Below the pieces are notes generated by a model. It ran no database searches, was not told where the DNA came from, and saw only the letters and a program-made list of their open reading frames with translations. A program made the position numbers and the translations under genes. A DNA stretch of 64,000 nucleotides from Lepas anatifera (lineage: Eukaryota > Arthropoda > Thecostraca > Lepadidae): assembly GCA_034440635.1 (NCBI GenBank), contig JAOTON010001583.1:992001-1056000 (forward strand). Reading direction: 5' to 3'. Shown in pieces: positions 56,568 through 64,000 of the stretch. Position 1 is the stretch's first letter, and each line of letters begins with the position of its first letter.

Positions 56568-57596
56568 CCAACCGAATTTCAAGCTTAAGGTGGAGTCATC
56601 TCAGGTCAGGTCACCAATACATATCAAGTGACCTCACCTCCAAAAATATTGAAGTGTCATAAGTAAGAAATGGGTGAATCTATCGGATTGAAACTTATAC
56701 CACATGATGGGGCCACCGAAAAAATAGGTCCAACATGTATTACGGGATTTTTTCATATCGATGACTCAGGGTCAGGTACAGATCGTGACATTGGAAATGC
56801 ATGAAGAAAACAGAAATTGGGCTGTATTTTTGTAGATGCAGCTGCAAGTACCTTCTTATTCGCCAAAAAGTACAATCCTGGGTTCTTTTGCAGGTTCATG
56901 TTGCGCTTTTTGACCTGTGGCCTTTCAGAGGTCATCTGGGGTTATTTAAGCCGGTTTCAGACTTGGGTCAATAACTTGCAGGAAATGATGATAAATGATA
57001 ACAGTTTGATGCCATTACGTTTGTATTGCTATTGCAAGTATATCGATATGCATATCGACTATGCTAGGTTGGATAGTGACCTTAACCCGACCTTAGGTCA
57101 GGTCATTTTTGTTTCGACCTAGTATAGTCATGTATTACATTATTCGATTCGCCATAACGAGAGGAAGAGAATGGTGCATCCAACTCCACTCCGTCAGACG
57201 CTAGAGCCCGGAAACTCTTCTCTAACAGCCACCTTCTTTGACCTGTAATGACCTCAATATTGACCTGAGCCCAAAAGTGACCAATGCAGTTTCCTTATGA
57301 ATTTGTATGAGCTATTCAACAGCCTTTGCGTTTTTTGCTATCTCGCATAGGAGCCGAGTTCGAGAGGGGGAGGGGTGTTTGAATCATCGCCACCAGGGCA
57401 AAGGTGGCTTGGAACACTGGCGGAGGAACTGGGGGAGGGGCACCGAGGCACGGTGCCCCCCTTAAACCAGAAATTCTATCACTAGCCCTATGGCTTTGAC
57501 TTGAGAGAGATGGGTTGAAAAGCCAATGGCCCCCCCTATATTTTATTTGGAGGTTCCGCTATCACTGGCCCGAAGGTCAACTGGGGCGGTTGTTAA
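56568..57596 (+). mobile_element. TTAA element, 5'-truncated, with a nested insertion
   Basis: Follows the GTTTGAAC subfamily from GGAGTCATCTCAGGTCAGG onward, including GGGGCCACCGA and ACGGGATTTTTTCATATCG. The composite end GCCACCAGGGCAAAGGTGGC is interrupted by a small repeat (57,415-57,568) and resumes, ending CTGGGGCGGTTG then TTAA at 57,593-57,596. Confidence 0.75.
57415..57568. mobile_element. Small CACTGG-ended repeat, nested
   Basis: Ends CACTGGCGGAGGAAC and GGTTCCGCTATCACTGG are partly inverted. The middle ACTAGCCCTATGGCTTTGAC matches 61,790-61,945. Confidence 0.65.
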
Positions 57597-57635
57597 TGTT
57601 CCGAAAGCTGATTATGTAAGCTCAGACATCATCGG

Positions 57636-57746
57636 AAACCTTGTCTCGGAGGGTTTTTAGAGTTCGTCTTCGGGTCTCCCAGAGTTGTTCTCTGCGGGCC
57701 CAAAATTTTTCTCGGGGGGGAGGGCAAGAGTTGGTTTCGGGGGCCT
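57636..57746 (+). repeat. Short CCCAGAGTTG/TCTCGG minisatellite
   Basis: A few decayed units like those at 13,890-14,539, ending directly at a TTAA element. Confidence 0.6.
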
Positions 57747-58745
57747 TTAACCCACGCCCCAGTTGGACTCGGATCCACCTTTGCGCCCAGTGGGGGAAGT
57801 TGTCAACATTCCCCCGGGCTAGGCTCTTGAGCGGGGTAACAAAAAACGTGAAAACCGGTTGGCTGCCCATTCAAAATACTGAAACTGTTTCACTAACATT
57901 TTTTCTGTGCTATTATTGAGATCATGAGATAGCAAATATTTTTATTTATAATACTTCTTATTCTAGCGTCTGACTGGGTCAATTTATTTGATTTTTTCGA
58001 TTTATTCATATATTTCAGTCAGGGTCAGTCGATTCCTCCGTTCCGGAAATTCAAATAACGTATAACATAACCGTACTATGAAAAAATAGATGACCTAATC
58101 TAGGGTCAGGTCGATATCATTATCTGACTAAAGATAGTCAACATGCATATCAATCGCTTCGTAATGACGATCCAGAAGTATTGCTATGAAATTGAAACTC
58201 TGTTGGCATTTCTTGCGACGTTATTGTTGCCTTAAAACCTGCTTAAATATTCCAAAATGACCTCCCAAAGGTCAGACGTCAAATCATGCAAAATGAGCTT
58301 GCGTGTGGCCTAAGAAAATACGATCCCGAGAATAATAAGTCTTCCAAGCCGTATCTACAGATAATTGAGATAATTTTCAACCAAATTGTGTTTTCCCATG
58401 CATTTACAATGAGGAGATCATGACTCGTACCTCGTACCTCACACCATGAATTTGGTAGCGAAATGAAGCAAAAAACGTAATAAATTTTTTGGCACCCGGT
58501 GGGCCCATTATGTGATAAGTTTCAGATCGATAGATTAATCCTGTCCTGGCTAATGCAGTCCGAAACATTTTTAGGGAGTTCACTTGACCTGGCGTAATGA
58601 TCTTAGCCGAGATGACCCAAGCTTAGAATGTTCAGAATAGCTGCGGAATTTATCAGGGATAGGCTACGGCAAGTATAGCAGCGTTCACGTCGCTATTTTT
58701 CTGTGCCACTGGAAAATCAGAGGGGAGCTCTCAATGCTCAATTAA
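57747..58745 (-). mobile_element. TTAA element, divergent subfamily
   Basis: TTAA at 57,747-57,750 and 58,742-58,745. The left end is composite on the minus strand: CGCCCCAGTTGG, GATCCACCTTTGCG, CCCAGTGGGGG. A different subterminal segment (GTTGTCAACATTC) replaces the other palindromes. The interior keeps AGGTCA hexamers and GGTGGGCCCATTATGTGATA. Confidence 0.75.
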
Positions 58746-59093
58746 ATGTTCTGACTTATAGTTGCAAATAATTAGCCGGCCAATATTCAACTCCGACAGA
58801 GTGCAGCCTTCATACCGATTCTTGGAAGGCTACCATCTGTTGTCAGGAGCGGCGAAAAGCCTGGATTTAAGGGGGGGCAGCATTGACTTTTCAATACATT
58901 TATTTCTATTCAATGCAATAGGAATAGGAATAGTATGAATAGTTTCTCCAATTAAGGAGTCAATGTGCCCCGGTGCCCCTAGTTCCACCACCAGTCCTGA
59001 TGTCACATGGCTCAAACCAATGCCACGTGGGTCAAATCATTTTCTTTTGGTTTTATAATTCCAATCTAAACCTCCAGCGATTCCGATTCATGT
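58746..59093. other. No recognised feature
   Basis: Nothing recognised. Confidence 0.4.
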
Positions 59094-59288
59094 GAACACC
59101 GGGCATTTTACAAACTGCCCACCCAGTGGCAGTTTGTAAAATGACCGGAGAGCCGGGCACTATGCAAAATGCCTGGGTAGATTGCAAACTAACGAAATGG
59201 CCGGGCAGTTCGCAAACTGCCCAGCTTTCTGGGCAATTTGCAAAATGCCTGGGTAGTTCGCAAAATGTCTGAAATCGCATACTGCCCG

Positions 59289-59289
<1 letters not shown>
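59094..59289 (-). repeat. Inverted array of GGGCAGTTTGCAAACTGCCC units
   Basis: Inverse homologue of 54,969-55,170, sharing ATAGTGCCCGGCTCTCCGG on the minus strand. It adjoins (AT)n at 59,290. Confidence 0.75.

Positions 59290-59364
<75 letters not shown>
59290..59364. repeat. (AT)n microsatellite
   Basis: About 75 bp of AT with one interruption. Confidence 0.95.
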
Positions 59365-59783
59365 GATTAAATGTCTTTTGGTTGAATCTGGTATTTTATC
59401 CAATAATTCTCCGATATTCATTCAAATTCCATTTTTACCGACGAGTTTCAATTGTATTTTACACAATCATTATCAAGGTTTAAAAAAGTTGTGCAGGGTG
59501 CCGCAGTTGCTAATCTTTAAGTTCATTTAAAAATAGCTATTTAGTACATTTTTACATGGCATGCTATTTAAGATACTTTTAGTTTTGCGAACACATTTCA
59601 GGAATATAAAAACACATGTAGGTATAAATACATATTCTTATACACCCCAGAGCGCCAGGGAAATGTTAGTGTATTTCTGAATATTTAGTGACGGTTTGTA
59701 TCTGTTGATGTGAAGTGCTTCTTTTATGAATAGGCGGTAGTGGTCTGTGCTTGCGTCGATGATTTTGGTGTTTTTCTTTCAAG
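59365..59783 (-). mobile_element. Penelope-like 3' end, inverted copy
   Basis: Inverse of 59,812-60,242. On the minus strand it holds the coding tail, a 3' untranslated segment including GGTGCCGCAGTTGC (plus strand), and then (AT)n. Together with the plus copy it forms a head-to-head hairpin with only about 30 bp between the arms. Confidence 0.75.
59638..59778 (-). pseudogene. Penelope-like C-terminal coding remnant, minus copy
   Basis: The frame contains YRLFIKEALHINRYKPSLN, followed by QKYTNISLALWGV and a stop (59,638-59,640). The spacing of E in KEALHI and N in PSLN fits the end of a GIY-YIG endonuclease domain, which in Penelope-like elements follows the reverse transcriptase. A TGA lies just upstream in frame (59,779-59,781), so only the last 46 codons remain. 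Assignment rests on a short match. Confidence 0.5.
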
Positions 59784-59811
59784 AGTTTTCTTTCAAGAGT
59801 CAAACAAGTCA

Positions 59812-60242
59812 AAACCACCACACAAACTCTTGTAAGAAAACACCAAATTCATCAACGCAAGCACAGACCACCACCGCCTATTCATAAAAGAAGCACTTCA
59901 CATCAACAGATACAAACCGTCACTAAACTTTCAGAAATACACTAACATTTCCCTGGCGCTCTGGGGTGTATATGAATATGTATCTATAATTACTTGTGTT
60001 TTTGAATACCTGAAATGTGTTCGCGAAACTAAAAGTATTCTTAAATAGTATGCCATGTAAAAATGTACTAAATAGCTTTTTTTAAATGAACTTTAAGATT
60101 AGCAACTGCGGCACCCTGCACAACTTTTTAAACCTTGATAATGATTGTGTAAAATACAATTTAAACGCGTCGGTAAAATGTAATTTAAATGAATATCGGA
60201 GACTTATTGGATAAAATACCAGACTCAACTAGGAAGATATTT
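59812..60242 (+). mobile_element. Penelope-like 3' end, plus copy
   Basis: Second arm of the hairpin. After the arm homology ends (near 60,242) about 100 bp follow and then another (AT)n tract at 60,346-60,418. Confidence 0.75.
59836..60048 (+). pseudogene. Penelope-like C-terminal coding remnant, plus copy
   Basis: Seventy codons with HRLFIKEALHINRYKPSLN at residues 13-31. Compared with the minus copy most differences are conservative in the protein (F/I, N/D, H/Y), as expected from sequences once under coding selection. The stop after LALWGV is lost here and the frame runs 30 codons further. 5'-truncated; an in-frame TAA precedes it at 59,833. Confidence 0.5.
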
Positions 60243-60343
60243 AATCATATTCAAAAAACTTAACAGGAAACTCTCAAAAGCACAAAACTCAGTGCTGTAC
60301 AACGATACCTGCCTCAAAGAAAATATATTGCCCAAATACACCA

Positions 60344-60345
<2 letters not shown>

Positions 60346-60414
<69 letters not shown>

Positions 60415-60418
60415 TACA
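60346..60418. repeat. (AT)n microsatellite
   Basis: About 73 bp, at the 3' side of the plus Penelope-like copy. Confidence 0.95.
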
Positions 60419-60989
60419 TAAAGGGCTCATTTCCCTTGCATTTTTAGTATTCTCTTAACCATTGTCGTCGCCTTTGTTGTTGTAAGAAGAACAAGGGACA
60501 AACCACAAAGGAAAAGATTCTGGAACGTCAGAGGGACAGACAGCGAGTTAGAAAGTTAAAACCGGTATTGGAGCGTGGATCAAAATTGGGTTGTCCAGGG
60601 ACTTCCAGGGGAGATTATCAGGTAGGCCATGAAATTTTCCGGCGCGGGTGTGGCCAGTGTTGGAGTTGCAAGGAGCCCGTGCTCTATATTTGGAGTGATG
60701 ATATTTTGCAGGGGCGTTGAAACTATGTTCATGTGGGGGGGGCAGGGGCATGGGCGGTAAGACATTTGAGACAAATGTAGCAAACAAAAGGTTAAAATCT
60801 GCCTGTTATTCAGCACAATGTACTCTTCGCGAGGAATGGGTGCAAGCATTTGTCACTACATAGTCGCTGGTACCATTTTATGAAAAATATTCATTTCTTA
60901 GAAATTCACCATGGATCAATAACCCACTTCAACCCAAGCGCTTATTCCAACAACATGATGAATCTAATTAGGCCCCTCCCCTGGACGAA
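60419..60989. other. No recognised feature
   Basis: Nothing recognised; GGGGCGTTGAAACTATG near 60,711 resembles a MITE-like terminus without a partner. Confidence 0.35.
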
Positions 60990-61430
60990 AACGTTCCTCC
61001 GCCTATGCTTCCCCGGCAAGGGTTCCAGCGAGTTTTCCCCAGACAGAGGATTATAAACGACACCGCGCCCCACTCCTCCCCTGTCGCGTCGGCCGTCGGC
61101 TGCGACGCGGCTCGACGACGTCAGAGTGGCCTTGAGTTTTGAAGCTGGAAGTGGAGTGCCGCGCGTCGGCGCTGGGAGGGGTGCCATGGAGGGATCAGCG
61201 GCGCCGCCACCACATGAACCCGCGCGGCTGACTCCGGGACTGGCGCACAGGGAGGCTGGTGGACTGAGGCGCAGCAACGCTGGTGGACTGAGGTGCCGGA
61301 AGCGAAGTGATAGACCGTGCTGCACCGGAGAAGTGTTGCGAAAGCCGAGACGCCGTACCGGAAGTGCTAGTTGCGGTGGTTTTTGGCTGAGAACTTGGAG
61401 AGACCGCGCTACAAATGGGGTGAGCTGTAA
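60990..61430. promoter_or_regulatory. CpG-rich segment, possible promoter or first exon
   Basis: A compact island of CpG dinucleotides stands out from the AT-richer surroundings. It includes TATAAACG at 61,051, GACGACGTCAG near 61,116 and long frames on both strands: 215 codons minus (60,942-61,589) and 116 codons plus (61,126-61,476). A donor-like GGGGTGAGC lies near 61,418. Neither product has a recognised domain. GC-rich DNA opens frames on both strands, so coding is not established. Confidence 0.3.
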
Positions 61431-61789
61431 GCGAAAGTCTATATATTCGTTTAGTGTCTTATTTTTACTGAAATGACTATTTTCTTTAAGCCAAGCTATC
61501 TGCTTCTCATTTTCTGGTGACCTTACCGAACATGACGTTACAAAGTGCACATTTAAGAAGATTAGTAGGTATCTTACGAATGAAAGCAAGAGGCCATTGC
61601 AAATTCAAGTTATATACATTAAATAATCAATGCAAATTATGTAGCAAATTAAAGCGTGGCTGAGAATTCCGCGACATATCAACCAGAAATGTTGAAATAA
61701 TATTCCACATCTCAGAGGTTTCCAAAACTGCGTGAACATGGGGTTATATTGAGCGTAGAATCACGTTATAGTATTAAAACTTCCGTAGG
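61431..61789. other. No recognised feature
   Basis: AT-rich; nothing recognised. Confidence 0.4.
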
Positions 61790-61945
61790 AATCACTGGTG
61801 CTGAAACGGGGGGGGCACTGGAGCAGGGTGCCCCCATTAAATAAACATGTTAACACTAGCCCTATGACGTTGACTGGAAAGAAGTGAGTTGAAAAGTCCA
61901 TAGTGCCCCCCTTAAATTCGGACGTTCCCCCGTCACTGGAGCAAC
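61790..61945. mobile_element. Small CACTGG-ended repeat
   Basis: TCACTGGTGCTGAAACGG on the left and CCCCCGTCACTGG on the right; shares ACTAGCCCTATGACGTTGAC with 57,415-57,568. Confidence 0.6.
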
Positions 61946-62443
61946 GGTTTTTTTGGGTTATTGCCCCAAAAAACCGTTTATTTTTCATTGCCAAAAGTTA
62001 TTGATCAGAGCAATCAATATCGAATTATATATTAGTAATGTTGTCTTGAGCTGACCAATGACGCTGTGGAGAAAGCTTAAGACAAAAAAATCCCCCAAGT
62101 AATAAAGCAAATTAAAGAAAAACTTATCTTGTAATGTAACCACTCAAAAAAATTGTATTTATTCATGGAGCATGAGGTCATATACTTTGTCTTTAAATAC
62201 AAAATGTTTTATAATTACGTTCCTTCCAAATGTTTTTTAGATGCATTGTAGTACATGACCACTTTTCCCGATGTTGGCATCAGATCACACTTTACGGCGC
62301 AAGATATTTTATTTTGTCGCCATAGTGAGATACACTAGCACCATAGAACAAATGTCGTGCTATGCACAACATTTGTGCATCAACAAATTCACCAACATGA
62401 ACAAATGTTTTCGAAGATGTGTGAAATGACTTCCTCAGACCAT
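61946..62443. other. No recognised feature
   Basis: Contains a short hairpin, AACGGTTTTTTGGG near 61,944 with its inverse near 61,964-61,977. Otherwise nothing. Confidence 0.4.
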
Positions 62444-63478
62444 TTAACCCTCGCCCCACCGGGGGGCCATCGATGCCCCCCTAAGGTTTTTCCGGGATAG
62501 CAGAAAAACGACGAGGCGCAGCACCGCGGTTGAGGGCTCTACCTCTCACTGCATCATTTTCCCATCATCCCTGAAATTTTTTACCCCGGGTCACCCAAGG
62601 TCAGGTCACCAGACGAGGTCAACCAAGGTCACCTCACTTCACCTTTAGAGCTCTGTAAGAGCTACATTTCAAAGTCCATCGATTTGAAACTTCCTACACT
62701 TCATGACCCCTCCAGGGTCTACAAGGTGTATATCCGGGATTTTTCGATTTCGTGCCGTGAGGTCAGGTCACGAGGCGACCTCTCCCATTGGAAAAGCATG
62801 GGGAAAAGCTGTTTCATGATATAAAAGCCACAAAAATGATTGCAAATACTGAGACTGCTCAGAACAGCGTTTCTGGGCACCCTTTCACGGATCCCAGGGG
62901 TCATATTTGCCCTTTGACTTTTCCAAGGTCATCCAAGGTCACCAGAGGTCAAAAACAGTATTTTGACAATAACTTTTGACTTAATTGAGCTAGAGCGATG
63001 AAACAAACACCATCGTGTTTGTCTTGTCACTGGCTTTCATTTGATATACGGCAAGGTCACTTCTTGACCTTTCGTGACCTCAGGTCATATTAGGTCACGA
63101 GGTGGCCTCTGGCGGTCAAACCACTGGCGGGAGGTCTTTACGTTCCACATAGCGGAAAAAGTACTGGCAATTTGCTATCAAATGTACTTTACCAGGCCTC
63201 AATAGCTCTAATGACATAAGAGTTATGCCCAGTTTGCTTGATCATTGCATATTTGAGTGAAAATAGCCGATCTTGACCTAATTTGACCTCTGGAGGTCAA
63301 ACCATTGACCTGAGCACTAAAACATGCGAAGTAATTTCTTACTGAATTCACGCGAGCTTTCTATTGCACTTTGCAGATTTGCGCTAACGCCCATATTTTC
63401 GGAGTTAGAGGGGGGGCCATCGATGGCCCCCCGGTGGGGGCGAAGGTGGCGCCGGACCCCCGGTGGGGCGCGGGTTAA
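62444..63478 (+). mobile_element. TTAA element, ATCGAT-palindrome subfamily, complete
   Basis: TTAA at 62,444-62,447 and 63,475-63,478. Left: CCCCACCGGGGGGCCATCGA and a degraded ATCGAT palindrome. Right: GGGGGCCATCGATGGCCCCC, then the composite end CCGGTGGGGGCGAAGGTGGC, CCCCCGGTGGGGCGCGG. The interior has dense AGGTCA/TGACCT and no transposase. It is the fuller partner of 1-990. Confidence 0.9.
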
Positions 63479-63535
63479 TGGCCTTGGGTTGTGTTTGATG
63501 ATCTTGCCATTTTATATAAATCTCAGATCAATAGC

Positions 63536-63989
63536 TTAAAGGGCATGTGGCACCTTGGTCGAATCCAGGAATTTAGTGTAACTAGGGGTATTTTTGCCAA
63601 AAATCGTGAAAACGTCCATAATTCCTCTGAAAAATGTACAATAAGCTCAATATTGCTATTTTTAAAATGCTCCTCTAGGCTGAAAAATAAGCCTCTGCCT
63701 GTGGGTGACGTCATGACCTGGCAACTACTACCATATTCAATAGGCTTCAAGGGCTTCAATTGGCTGATACCCACCGCAACGTCAGCGCTGTCGTAACACC
63801 AACAGCTGACAACTGTGGCCCTTTGGCTGGGGTAGATTTGGGGGTACATTTCTGGAAAGTTTTTACCTTTCTCTACATAAATTTTTAGTTTCAAGACGAA
63901 TGACATATTGAGGACTGGGTTTTCGGTATGCTTTACAACTTGGCTATCTCAGTTAAAATCAGGTTATAAAGGTACCATATTCCCTTTAA
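63536..63989. mobile_element. TTAAAGGG-ended MITE
   Basis: Left TTAAAGGGCATGTGGCACCT and right (reverse) TTAAAGGGAATATGGTACCT are imperfect inverted repeats at 63,536 and 63,989, 454 bp apart. It has TTAA at both ends and no AGGTCA clustering. The 127-codon minus frame and 101-codon plus frame overlap in the same DNA and resemble nothing I know. Confidence 0.7.
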
Positions 63990-64000
63990 AGGGAATGCGG

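Overview
This window reads as repeat-dense, intron-scale or intergenic DNA of a metazoan, probably a marine invertebrate. The evidence is tRNA-derived SINEs, a LINE reverse-transcriptase remnant, a retropepsin remnant, a Penelope-like fragment, hAT-type MITEs, long microsatellites, and no dense or operon-like gene layout. I cannot name the species. I see no intact protein-coding gene. Nearly all open frames are short, or are translations of repeats or GC-rich DNA. The few protein signals I trust are broken: a LINE RT C-terminus (48,146-48,751), a retropepsin (23,541-24,021, minus strand), a Penelope-like C-terminus in two inverted copies (59,638-60,048), and a short tropomyosin-tail-like segment near 21,733.

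The dominant content is a group of non-autonomous DNA elements of about 0.8-1.6 kb. They begin and end at TTAA and are packed with AGGTCA/TGACCT hexamers. Complete or near-complete members lie at 1-990, 6,444-7,647, 10,571-11,422, 17,931-19,501 (a divergent relative), 22,548-23,518, 26,001-26,833, 46,589-47,434, 51,447-52,410, 57,747-58,745 and 62,444-63,478. Fragments lie at 16,650-17,005, 50,090-51,226, 53,365-54,292, 55,345-55,467 and 56,568-57,596. Their ends follow one plan. One end is terminal motif, subterminal palindrome, then a GC hairpin. The other end carries the terminal motif twice, separated by a segment close to AAGGTGGCTC, before TTAA. The palindrome differs between subfamilies (cores GGTACC, ATCGAT, GTTTGAAC). 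The window supplies its own proof of mobility: a related empty site at 27,517-27,520 matches the filled site at 46,589-47,434.

Three large inverted structures lie in the right half. A TTAA-ended element sits exactly at the dyad centre of an older palindrome (36,011-39,250). A 6.3 kb TTAA-bounded foldback with about 2.5 kb arms spans 39,930-46,198. Two 5'-truncated Penelope-like copies stand head to head at 59,290-60,418. The left half holds degenerate CCCC-GAG-TGGTCT minisatellites (5,925-8,640 and 13,890-14,539), a 56-bp tandem array (9,221-9,786), SINEs and a 470-bp AGT microsatellite.

Because most of the window is transposon-derived, no pathway or gene collaboration can be described. What the parts tell us is insertion history: nested insertions, target preference for TTAA, and repeated palindrome formation. 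All comparisons were made by eye within the window; no database was searched.
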